A DNA stretch of 8,855 nucleotides from Dysgonomonas sp. (GTDB taxonomy: Bacteria; Bacteroidota; Bacteroidia; Bacteroidales; Dysgonomonadaceae). Of this stretch, positions 1-7,326 are shown in pieces (the first letter of the stretch is position 1; the number at the start of each line of letters is the position of its first letter). The stretch spans positions 1-8,855 of the forward strand of contig DQAM01000063.1 in NCBI GenBank assembly GCA_003523545.1. The letters are read 5' to 3'. The notes under the pieces are model-generated. The model was not told the DNA's origin, ran no database searches, and saw nothing but the letters and a program-made list of their open reading frames with translations. Made by a program: the position numbers and the translations under genes.

Positions 1-1827
1 GTACTAGCCAAAGCATATAAAACGAAAAAATCCCGGTATTACCAATCTGATGAAATGGAGAAAATTATTCATCAAGCGTTTTCTTTTTGGTTTAAGATGG
101 ACTTAAAATCTTCTAATTGGTGGTATAATGAAATAGGTATACCCAAAGTTATGGGTGCAGTATTACTTTTGTTCGAAGATTGTCTGACTCCTTATGAAAG
201 GGAAAAAGGGATTGAAGTAATGAAAAGAGCCACCATAAAATATACCGGACAGAATAAAGTCTGGCTTGCCGGTAATGTGCTGATGAGAGGATTGCTTGAA
301 AATAATCCTGAATTGGTCAAAATGGCAAGGGATAGTATTTCTTCCGAAATAAGGAATGACCGCATGGAGGGCATAAAAGCAGATAATAGCTTTCATCAAC
401 ATGGAGCACAACAGCAGTTCGGCAATTATGGCTTGTCTTTTATTTCAGGGATGGCTTTATGGTCAGAAGTATTTAACGGTACATCTCTGGCCTTTGAGCA
501 GTGCCAGATGGATATTATCTGTAATTTGGTTTGTGAAGGATACCATCGCATACTCTGGAACGGATATATGGATGTCAATTCCATAAATAGGCAATATGTA
601 AGAAAAGCCCAATCAGAGAAGGCTTTTGAAGTTATTCTTTCCGCTATTATTCTGAGTGTTGCAGATCAAAAAAATAAAAGCCGATATAGATCATTAATAG
701 AAAGTAATCTGGTAAAAAACTCTTTATCGGAGAACAAAACCGGGTTATATCACTTTTGGCAATCAGATTATACAATACAACGGCGACCACGCTGGATGGC
801 ATCGGTAAAGATGGCTTCAACCAGAATTATCGGTGGAGAGTCAGGCAATGGAGATAATCTGAAAGGATATTATACAGCAGACGGAGTTACCTATATCTAT
901 CGCGATGGCGATGAATATTATGACATTTTCCCTTGTTGGGATTGGCGTAAGCTACCTGGCATTACATCTTACGAAACCAAGTCCCCTATGAAATCCTTAA
1001 CATGGAGCTCTTATAAAAATAAAAGCTCTTTTGTAGGGAATGTTAATGACGGGAGTACGGGACTAACTGCAATGCATTTGAACCGGGATGGATTGGAAGC
1101 ACATAAGGCATGGATATTTACAGATGATTATATACTTTGTTTAGGTACCGGAATCCGGTCCGATAGCGGATGTGTGGTAACTACGTCAATTGAACAGAAG
1201 TTACAAAAAGGCGATTTTCTTCAATTAGAAAATAAAGTATCGAAAAAAATAGCCAAAACTGAAATAGAAAATTCTCCAGATGTGCGATTCTATCATGATA
1301 AAACAGGGTACATTGTATTAGAAGGACAGAAAATCAAAGCTTCTGTAGAAAACAGGGTAGGAAGATGGAATGAAATAATGAATATATATCCGGATAGCAT
1401 TATCGAAAATTGTAATGTCGCATCATTGTGGCTGGATCATGGTATTAATCCGAACAACTCTAGTTATGAGTATATTATCATTCCGGATGCAAGCAAAAAG
1501 CAGGTTCTTGATTTTGATATAGGGACAATAAAAATATTAAGCAATTCGAATGAATTACAGGCTGTTACATTAACAGATAAAAATATATCTTATATAGTTT
1601 CTTATGGTGATATAAAAGTAAAACTGAACGAAGAAATATATTTTGAAACGGAAAGCCCGGGACTTTTCATGATAAAACCAGAAAAGAACACTGCAAATAT
1701 AAATGTATCTGATCCGGCACAAACATTAGATAAGGTTGAAATAAGCATCAATAATAAACGCCATGAGATAAAGCTGCCTGATGGTGACAAAAAAGGTACA
1801 TCTACATCTATCAAAGTGAATTTATAA
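1..1827 (+). CDS. Polysaccharide lyase family 8 (chondroitinase AC/hyaluronate/xanthan lyase type), 5'-partial
   Basis: The frame is open from base 1, so this gene starts before the window; the ATG at 55 is internal. By alignment from memory to Pedobacter heparinus chondroitinase AC, about 90 residues including the signal peptide are missing. PL8 enzymes cut uronic-acid glycans by beta-elimination, leaving an unsaturated uronosyl end. Counting residues from the ATG at 55, the aromatic NWWYNEIG patch is at 21-28, the TGQN asparagine at 67, HQHG with His116, and NYG with Tyr125. Arg179 and Arg183 follow, then ESGN with Glu262 and Asn265. These match the AC lyase set N175/H225/Y234/R288/R292/E371/N374 at a constant offset of 109, apart from one residue at the Asn. 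The alpha/alpha toroid covers about 1-235, followed by the beta super-sandwich (WDWRKLPGITS at 295-305) and a C-terminal beta domain. The family call is firm. Chondroitin, hyaluronan, xanthan or another uronate polymer cannot be separated. The protein is probably periplasmic. The stop lies 2 nt before the esterase gene. Confidence 0.93.
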   Translation, partial: VLAKAYKTKKSRYYQSDEMEKIIHQAFSFWFKMDLKSSNWWYNEIGIPKVMGAVLLLFEDCLTPYEREKGIEVMKRATIKYTGQNKVWLAGNVLMRGLLENNPELVKMARDSISSEIRNDRMEGIKADNSFHQHGAQQQFGNYGLSFISGMALWSEVFNGTSLAFEQCQMDIICNLVCEGYHRILWNGYMDVNSINRQYVRKAQSEKAFEVILSAIILSVADQKNKSRYRSLIESNLVKNSLSENKTGLYHFWQSDYTIQRRPRWMASVKMASTRIIGGESGNGDNLKGYYTADGVTYIYRDGDEYYDIFPCWDWRKLPGITSYETKSPMKSLTWSSYKNKSSFVGNVNDGSTGLTAMHLNRDGLEAHKAWIFTDDYILCLGTGIRSDSGCVVTTSIEQKLQKGDFLQLENKVSKKIAKTEIENSPDVRFYHDKTGYIVLEGQKIKASVENRVGRWNEIMNIYPDSIIENCNVASLWLDHGINPNNSSYEYIIIPDASKKQVLDFDIGTIKILSNSNELQAVTLTDKNISYIVSYGDIKVKLNEEIYFETESPGLFMIKPEKNTANINVSDPAQTLDKVEISINNKRHEIKLPDGDKKGTSTSIKVNL

Positions 1828-1829
1828 AA

Positions 1830-2750
1830 ATGAAAGTTGAAATAACAATATTAACGATGAAAATAATGGTACACAAAGTATTAATAACAATAATATTCTT
1901 ATCTGTTTTTTCTATGAAAACAATAGCTCAACATGAAATAGATTTATGGAAAAATTCACCACCGACTAATAATGGAATTACTACCCCCGAAATATCGGAA
2001 AGGGATGGATGGTGGATCACAGATGTCTCCACAGCTAAATTAGTCGTTTATTCTGCACCCAAGTCTAACAATACAGGAATGTGTGTAATCATTTGTCCGG
2101 GAGGCGCATATGCCGGGTTAGCCTTCTCGCACGAAGGTCGTGAGTTCGCTCAATGGCTCAATACGTTGGGGATAAATGCTGTGGTACTTAAATACCGCAT
2201 GCCTAATAAACATAAAGAAATCCCTTTGGATGATGCATGGCAGGCTATTCGTTATGTGAGGGAAAATGCAAAAGAAATGAATATTAATCCTGAAAATATA
2301 GGAATTGCAGGCTTTTCTGCAGGAGGGCATTTAGCATCCACAGCTTCCACCCATTTTTCTACAACAGGTATAAATACCCGGCCTGATTTTTCCATATTGT
2401 TCTATCCGGTTATTACGATGAGCCTGTCTACACATGGAGGATCCAAATCTAATTTATTGGGAAATAATCCATCCTCAAGTGATGTCTACATATATTCTAA
2501 CGAAAAGCAGGTGAATGCAAATACTCCTCCTACTATACTATTACTAAGTGATGATGACGATGTAGTATTACCTCAGAATAGTATAGAATATTACAATAGC
2601 TTGAAAAATAACAACATACTCGCCTCCATGTATATTTTCCCCGAGGGTGGGCATGGTTGGGGCATGAATAAAGATTTCAAATATAATGAACAGATGCTTT
2701 TTCTATTGAAATCGTGGTTATTAGATATAAACAAACAACTAGCTAAATAG
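1830..2750 (+). CDS. Secreted alpha/beta-hydrolase, carbohydrate (acetyl) esterase-like
   Basis: A serine hydrolase of the Abhydrolase_3/acetylxylan-esterase-like group that is common in Bacteroidota PULs. It probably removes acetyl or other acyl groups from the glycan attacked by its neighbours. Counting from the ATG at 1830 (306 aa), the oxyanion-hole motif PGGAYAG is at 90-96 and the nucleophile elbow GFSAGGH at 161-167 with Ser163. The acid lies in a run of four Asp at 241-244, and the catalytic His275 sits in EGGHGWG. The triad is complete and the length is normal. An N-terminal hydrophobic stretch (VLITIIFLSVFS) ending in TIAQ looks like a Sec signal peptide, so the enzyme is likely periplasmic. 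The in-frame ATG at 1857 (MKIMVHKV) gives a more typical signal peptide, and 1866 is also possible. The 1830 start is kept because it follows the PL8 stop by 2 nt, which suggests translational coupling. No clear Shine-Dalgarno is present. Substrate specificity is inferred only from context. Confidence 0.88.
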   Translation: MKVEITILTMKIMVHKVLITIIFLSVFSMKTIAQHEIDLWKNSPPTNNGITTPEISERDGWWITDVSTAKLVVYSAPKSNNTGMCVIICPGGAYAGLAFSHEGREFAQWLNTLGINAVVLKYRMPNKHKEIPLDDAWQAIRYVRENAKEMNINPENIGIAGFSAGGHLASTASTHFSTTGINTRPDFSILFYPVITMSLSTHGGSKSNLLGNNPSSSDVYIYSNEKQVNANTPPTILLLSDDDDVVLPQNSIEYYNSLKNNNILASMYIFPEGGHGWGMNKDFKYNEQMLFLLKSWLLDINKQLAK

Positions 2751-2807
2751 TAAAAACTGTCTCTTAGGAATTAACCCTGATTAAATACCATTTAATATAA
2801 TACCCAT

Positions 2808-5198
2808 ATGAAAATACGCCTGTTGATAATATTTCTATACTTGTTATGTAACTCATCATTTGCACAGATTAGATTGGACGGTTATCGTCAGTCTGAGATT
2901 GATTCTCGTTTATACAATGGACGATGGCCGGCTTATTGGATATCTTTACCCAACGAACCTGTAAATGTTTATGGAGTTTATCATTTCCGAAAAACAATAG
3001 AATTGAGTGATTTTACGGAAAAATTTATCGTTCATGTTTCTGCCGATAACCGATACAAACTCTATATCAACGGCCAATTAATTTCCTTAGGCCCGGCCCG
3101 GGGAGACATTTATAACTGGAATTTCGAAACCGTTGATTTAGCTCCCTACCTAAAAAAAGGTAAAAACACGATTGCTGCAGTTGTTTGGAATTTCGCAGAA
3201 CATAGCCCCCTAGCTCAAATCAGTTTTAAGCAAACAGGATTTATACTTCAGGGAAATACTGACAAAGAAGAAATAGTAAATACCAATTCTTCATGGAAAT
3301 GTACCAGAAATAATGCGTACTCTCCATGGAACAAGCCTGTAATTGGGTATTATGCAGCAGGCTCAGGAGAACAACTAGAAGCTAAAGACTACTTGTGGGG
3401 ATGGGAGCAGCCTGAATACGATGATTCTGAATGGATCGACGCTCATCAAGACATAACAGGAGCCATGAAAGGCGGGCAAGATTATCCCGGCCGCTTATTG
3501 GTACCTAGCCCTATCCCCCCAATGGAAATGGAAGTAGAGCGTCTTTCGTCTGTCAGACATCAAGAAGGAATAAGATGTGATGAAAATTTTCCCTCTAAAA
3601 GAAAATCATTCATTATACCAGCTAATAGTAAAGTCCAAATCTTATTAGATAATAAACACCTTACAACAGGTTATTTATCTATTATGTTGAGCAAAGGTAA
3701 AAACTCCGAAATCGAGATTGGATATGCAGAATCTCTATATACTGATGAGAAGACTGCAGCGAAAGGCAACAGAGATGAAGTAACCGGAAAAAAATTCATA
3801 GGTTATCAGGATAAAATTATAGCCGATGGTGGTAACAATAGAAATATCACTACGCTGTGGTGGCGAACATGGCGTTATATTAACCTTTCTATAACTACCG
3901 GTGATGAACCATTAATTTTTGAAGATATATATGGAACAACTTCTAGATATCCTTTTGAAAATAAATCTTCTTTTTCAGCTCCCGAAAATGAATATCTTAG
4001 TAAGATCCTTGACGTAGGATGGCGGACTGCCCGCTTATGTGCAAACGAAACCTATATGGATTGCCCTTATTACGAACAATTGCAATATTTTGGCGATGCC
4101 CGTATACAAGCTATGGTCACAATGTATAATACCCACGATAACTATATGGTAAAATATGCATTGGAGCAAGGCCGTCAATCTATTATAGCTGATGGTATAA
4201 CAATGAGCCGCTATCCATCTGGATTACACCAGTTCATTTCCTCTTTCTCTTTGTGGTGGATATGTTCAGGACATGACTATTGGATGTACAGAGGAGATGA
4301 AACATATCTTAAATCGTTGCTCCCTGCTTATAGAGGCATTCTTGCATGGTATGAGCAATGGCTCAAGGACGATTACAGCCTAAACTATGTTCCATACTGG
4401 TTCTTTGCAGATTGGAGTAATGGATTCCCTACAGGAGAACCAATACGTGAAAAAGAGGGGAATTCAGCCTTTCAGGATTTATTGTATATAATTGCATTAG
4501 AATCTGCCGCACAAATGGAAGACTCCTTTGGCATGAAATCAATGGCAAAACACTACCAAGATATATCATCTAATATACGCCGGACTTTCAACTCAAAATA
4601 TTGGAATGCCAGCCGTGAATTATTTGCCGATACCCACGATCACAGGAATTATTCTCAACATGTAAACACTTTGGCTATTTTAGCAAAAATCATAGAAGGA
4701 GATGAGGCAGCCAATTTGATGATAAAGTTGTTAAATGATAAATCACTTACTCAGGCCACTATTTATTTTAGGTACTATCTCCATCAGGCTTTAAAAAAGT
4801 CAGGAATGGGAGACTTGTTTCTAAATAATCTTCAGATTTGGAAAGACCAGCTATCTTTAGGGCTTACCACATGGGCTGAACAACCTGAGCCTTCCCGCTC
4901 AGATTGCCATGCATGGGGAGCCAGCCCCAATATAGAATTTTATCGTATCGTACTAGGTATAGATAGTGACAGCCCCGGTTTTAGAAGAATTCGTATCGCT
5001 CCGTCATTATCTATGTTGAAAGAGGTTTCGGGAAGTATGCCCCATCCGGAAGGATCTATAAGCGTAAGCTATAAATTATCAGAAACAGGTACTTTCACAG
5101 CAAGTATAGATTTACCTAAAAATACTACTGGAGTATTTATTTGGAAAGATCAAGAATACGAATTAACCGAAGGCATGCAAATCTTAGCAATCGATTAA
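2808..5198 (+). CDS. Secreted alpha-L-rhamnosidase, GH78
   Basis: GH78 enzymes hydrolyse terminal alpha-L-rhamnose by inversion. This 796-residue protein is of usual length. It begins with a signal peptide (MKIRLLIIFLYLLCNSSFA, probable cleavage before QIRLD). An N-terminal jelly-roll domain covers about 45-230 (YKLYINGQ, GPARGD), and a second beta-sandwich about 240-380. An (alpha/alpha)6 catalytic barrel spans about 385-725, and a C-terminal beta domain runs to the end. The motif DCPYYEQLQYFGD gives Asp418, Glu423 and Asp430, with exactly the spacing of D567/E572/D579 in Bacillus RhaB. TWAEQPEPSRSDCHAW gives Glu691 (RhaB E841) and His701. All catalytic positions are intact, so activity is expected. 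The gap of 57 nt to the esterase holds no terminator-like hairpin that I could see, so co-transcription is likely. The position beside a uronate lyase suggests a glycan carrying both uronic acid and rhamnose; this is inference. The family assignment is firm, the linkage and polymer are not known. Confidence 0.93.
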   Translation: MKIRLLIIFLYLLCNSSFAQIRLDGYRQSEIDSRLYNGRWPAYWISLPNEPVNVYGVYHFRKTIELSDFTEKFIVHVSADNRYKLYINGQLISLGPARGDIYNWNFETVDLAPYLKKGKNTIAAVVWNFAEHSPLAQISFKQTGFILQGNTDKEEIVNTNSSWKCTRNNAYSPWNKPVIGYYAAGSGEQLEAKDYLWGWEQPEYDDSEWIDAHQDITGAMKGGQDYPGRLLVPSPIPPMEMEVERLSSVRHQEGIRCDENFPSKRKSFIIPANSKVQILLDNKHLTTGYLSIMLSKGKNSEIEIGYAESLYTDEKTAAKGNRDEVTGKKFIGYQDKIIADGGNNRNITTLWWRTWRYINLSITTGDEPLIFEDIYGTTSRYPFENKSSFSAPENEYLSKILDVGWRTARLCANETYMDCPYYEQLQYFGDARIQAMVTMYNTHDNYMVKYALEQGRQSIIADGITMSRYPSGLHQFISSFSLWWICSGHDYWMYRGDETYLKSLLPAYRGILAWYEQWLKDDYSLNYVPYWFFADWSNGFPTGEPIREKEGNSAFQDLLYIIALESAAQMEDSFGMKSMAKHYQDISSNIRRTFNSKYWNASRELFADTHDHRNYSQHVNTLAILAKIIEGDEAANLMIKLLNDKSLTQATIYFRYYLHQALKKSGMGDLFLNNLQIWKDQLSLGLTTWAEQPEPSRSDCHAWGASPNIEFYRIVLGIDSDSPGFRRIRIAPSLSMLKEVSGSMPHPEGSISVSYKLSETGTFTASIDLPKNTTGVFIWKDQEYELTEGMQILAID

Positions 5199-5366
5199 AT
5201 GGTAAATGGTTTACAACAAAAATAGAAAGTATATTTTAATGCATATGCTACCTCCAGCTATATAATACGCGCTTCCCTGAATTTTGTTCATCAATAATAG
5301 GATATTCATTTTTATCGAATAACATAAAAGCTGAATCAAATTAATGTATCTCTTTTAACTTATTAA
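5199..5366. other. Intergenic junction, no intact gene
   Basis: AT-rich spacer between the end of the GH78 gene and the sbcC fragment. I see no strong terminator, insertion-sequence end or RNA gene here. The only notable content is a short minus-strand open stretch, listed separately. All three plus-strand frames carry frequent stops, including TAA at 5364-5366, which closes the sbcC frame on its upstream side. Confidence 0.6.
5248..5340 (-). pseudogene. Possible C-terminal remnant of an unknown gene
   Basis: On the minus strand, an open stretch of 30 codons runs between a TAA (complement of 5341-5343) and a TAG (complement of 5248-5250). It encodes a protein-like tail containing YPIIDEQNSGKRVLYSW. 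The mix of charged and hydrophobic residues looks more like a real C-terminus than chance translation of AT-rich spacer. I do not recognise the family. The piece is too short for a gene and has no plausible start, so if real it is the stump of a deleted gene. Its orientation matches the right-hand operon. A chance open stretch is a serious alternative. Confidence 0.2.
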
Positions 5367-5840
5367 AGAAGTAAAGAACAGATAAGAGAATTTGAGAAAG
5401 AACTAAATGAAAAAACGGAATTATATAATAACTGGAATAAATTAAATGATTTGTTAGGTTCAGCTTCTGGCTATAAATTTAAAACTATAGCACAAGGTTA
5501 TACCTTGGATGTACTATTATCTTACGCAAATAAACATCTTAAGGAATTAACGAAAAGATATAAGCTTGAAAAGATTTCAGCAACATTGGCTTTACAGGTT
5601 ATAGACAATGATATGCTAGGTAAAGTCCGAACGGTTCATTCTCTTTCTGGTGGTGAATCCTTTTTAATATCCTTAGCTCTTGCTTTGGGATTATCTTCTT
5701 TATCCTCTAATCGGATGAAGATAGAATCATTATTTATAGATGAAGGATTCGGAGCATTAGATATTGATACATTAAGTGTTGCCATGGATGCTTTGGATAA
5801 TCTTCTAACTCAAGGAACCGCTTCCGCAGAAAATTTTTAA
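5367..5840 (+). pseudogene. sbcC: sbcC fragment (exonuclease SbcCD ATPase subunit, C-terminal lobe only)
   Basis: SbcC is the SMC/Rad50-type ATPase that works with the SbcD nuclease on DNA hairpins and double-strand ends; a full protein is about 1000 residues. Here only 157 codons are open. First comes the end of the coiled coil (REFEKELNEKTELYNNW), then the GSASGYKFKTIAQGYTLD block typical of SbcC. The ABC signature LSGGES is at fragment residues 93-98, and Walker B with D-loop (LFIDEGFGALD) at about 122-132. The match ends after TQG near 5816; the expected H-loop segment (like VGVISH) and the last 40-50 residues are replaced by TASAENF and a stop. The N-terminal ATPase half with Walker A is absent, and the frame is closed upstream by TAA at 5364-5366. 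There is no ATG start in this frame; TTG at 5451 is the nearest alternative. The fragment cannot be an active ATPase. The lack of internal stops suggests a fairly recent break. No sbcD is seen in the window. Confidence 0.85.
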
Positions 5841-5861
5841 CCAACCGGATAAAAATTAGAC

Positions 5862-5896
5862 AAGTCCCACAAATTATAGATTGTAGGACTTTTTTC
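5862..5896 (+). terminator. Rho-independent terminator after the sbcC fragment
   Basis: An 11-position stem (5862-5872 with 5881-5891) and an 8-base loop are followed by a T-rich tail (5890-5895 all T, then CTTTC). On the plus strand the stem has one internal C/A mismatch. On the minus strand the same position is a G-U pair, so the hairpin is fully paired there, but the following tract (GTCTAATTTTT) is a weaker U-run. It therefore probably ends plus-strand transcription from the sbcC fragment. It may also act on the convergent minus-strand glycosidase operon, whose last stop codon is about 35 nt away. Confidence 0.7.
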
Positions 5897-5926
5897 TTTC
5901 TAGATTGTCAGCATTCAAAAACAAAT

Positions 5927-7261
5927 TTAATAATCCAAAGCCTCCTGGTCTGTCCATTCCTTAAACATACCAACAGCTTTAGAAAGAGTACCCGCAGAAC
6001 CTTTAAACTTGCCGGAACCGCCCGGCACATTCCCCATGCCGTACCATTCGTAAAAGCCGTTATTCTTAACCGCCCTCTCAATCATAGGCTGGATCTCATC
6101 GTATGCCTCATCCACAAAACCATTTGCAATTAATTGCTGTATCATACGTCCTCCAAACCAGGTCCAATCACCTCCGTTCTGATAGACATAAGGCTTTGCC
6201 ATACCTCCACGAAAGAAATCTGCCGGATAAGCCGGGTATAAAGTTAAACCAATACTGGGCATGCCCGATTTCTTCACATTCTCAAGCATTTGCTTATTCA
6301 CTACTGCGATTTCCTCTTTTGATAATAATCCTGCCTCGATAGCAACAGCTGTTCCTCCATGATAATGGATATCGTTTTCATTAAACCCTTCAGGTATAGG
6401 TGAGTCTCCGGGATAAATATGAGGTATGAATTTTTGACGTTCTGAGTCCCATAGATGTTTTCTGGTATTTTGAGCTATATTTTTACTTAGCTTCTGCCAT
6501 TTCTGTTTTTTAGCGTTATCAGCAGTCATTTCCTGCAAATAATTTAAAGCGATAATAAACATGGCGTTATCGTAAACATCTATTGCTTCATGGGACAATT
6601 CGCTCCAGTCGCAACCGAAATCATCATGGGGCTGTACATCTCCCCAGTCAGCTGTCATTGCACCCCACAGCAGTCCGTACTCTTTGTTAAATCTTTCTCG
6701 TAAAAGATAATCTACCATCATTTCCATACGTTCCAGTACCGATAATCCTGCAATTTCTTCTTCTAAAATGGACGAGTCTCCTGTTTTTTGAATGTATTTT
6801 CCTACTATCTGGATTAATGATGATTCCTGATCCGTTTCAACTGTATTCTTGAATCCGACATGATTCGGCGCAGCGTCAGAGTAATATGGTGTGTCGTCAT
6901 TCCACGTAAAGTCTTCTTTCAGCACATAGCCGTCGACCATTTCCCCGTTTTTCTGCTGTAAGCGAAAAAAAAGAAGTATAGCACCTTTGATTTCATCTTT
7001 AGGGGTTTCTTCCACTGCTGTTTCTATGAATGTATTCATATCCCGGGCCCATATCTGGGAATAACCGCTCCCGGCATTAAATCCTTCCCTGATAATGCTC
7101 CGGGCCATGCTGTCAACGATTTGCAGATTGATGTCCGAACGAATCTGTTCTGCCAGTGCCTGCTCCGGCGTTTGCTTTTTTTGCGAGCAGGCCGTCAATA
7201 AAATACAAGCAGTAACAACTGCCAGCGTCTCGATGGGTTTAAATTGTATTCTTGGATGCAT
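5927..7261 (-). CDS. Lipoprotein with six-hairpin (alpha/alpha)6 glycosidase fold, family not assigned
   Basis: Counting from the ATG at 7261 (444 aa), an N-terminal signal ends in a lipobox (ILLTAC) with the lipidated Cys at 25, so it is likely anchored in a membrane facing the periplasm or cell surface. The body resembles inverting (alpha/alpha)6 glycosidases (GH15/GH37/GH63 and amylo-1,6-glucosidase-like proteins): SQIWARDMNTF at 68-78, ADWGDV at 204-209, DVYDNAMF at 228-235, YQNGGDWTWFGGRM at 360-373 and NGFYEWYG at 401-408. By analogy the acid is perhaps an Asp of ADWGD and the base perhaps Glu405, but this is inference. GH88/GH105-type unsaturated uronidases share the fold; I do not see their usual motifs. 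The frame also extends to ATG 7282 and a TTG at 7321; 7261 gives the most normal lipoprotein signal. The gene is second in a minus-strand run, 65 nt after the GH2 gene, and is probably co-transcribed with it. Substrate unknown. Confidence 0.82.
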   Translation of the reverse strand: MHPRIQFKPIETLAVVTACILLTACSQKKQTPEQALAEQIRSDINLQIVDSMARSIIREGFNAGSGYSQIWARDMNTFIETAVEETPKDEIKGAILLFFRLQQKNGEMVDGYVLKEDFTWNDDTPYYSDAAPNHVGFKNTVETDQESSLIQIVGKYIQKTGDSSILEEEIAGLSVLERMEMMVDYLLRERFNKEYGLLWGAMTADWGDVQPHDDFGCDWSELSHEAIDVYDNAMFIIALNYLQEMTADNAKKQKWQKLSKNIAQNTRKHLWDSERQKFIPHIYPGDSPIPEGFNENDIHYHGGTAVAIEAGLLSKEEIAVVNKQMLENVKKSGMPSIGLTLYPAYPADFFRGGMAKPYVYQNGGDWTWFGGRMIQQLIANGFVDEAYDEIQPMIERAVKNNGFYEWYGMGNVPGGSGKFKGSAGTLSKAVGMFKEWTDQEALDY

Positions 7262-7326
7262 ATTTAAAAAATATAATCTCATATGAATTATTGATTTGAG
7301 GCTATAAATGTTTATAAACAATAAAA

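Noticed and set aside
1..1827. Assignment of the left operon to xanthan degradation because PL8 includes xanthan lyases
   Set aside because: Xanthan has no rhamnose and the typical partners (GH9, GH38, GH94) are absent from the window; the motifs also fit the AC lyase type.
5202..5214. Small inverted repeat (GTAAA-TGG-TTTAC) just after the GH78 stop
   Set aside because: Only 5 AT-rich base pairs, a 3-base loop and no following T-run; too weak to call a terminator.
5451..5840. A small intact ATPase gene starting at TTG 5451
   Set aside because: SbcC-like sequence continues upstream of 5451 in the same frame, and Walker A and the H-loop are missing; a broken sbcC explains it better.
5922..5939. 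Possible Bacteroides-type promoter on the minus strand (TAAATTTG with TTTG upstream)
   Set aside because: The two boxes are only 6 bases apart instead of about 20, and the site lies at the end of a gene, pointing into the junction.
7262..7321. Longer start sites (ATG 7282, TTG 7321) for the six-hairpin lipoprotein
   Set aside because: They add a tail before the lipoprotein signal; the ATG at 7261 puts the lipobox Cys at 25, a normal position. ATG 7282 is not fully excluded.
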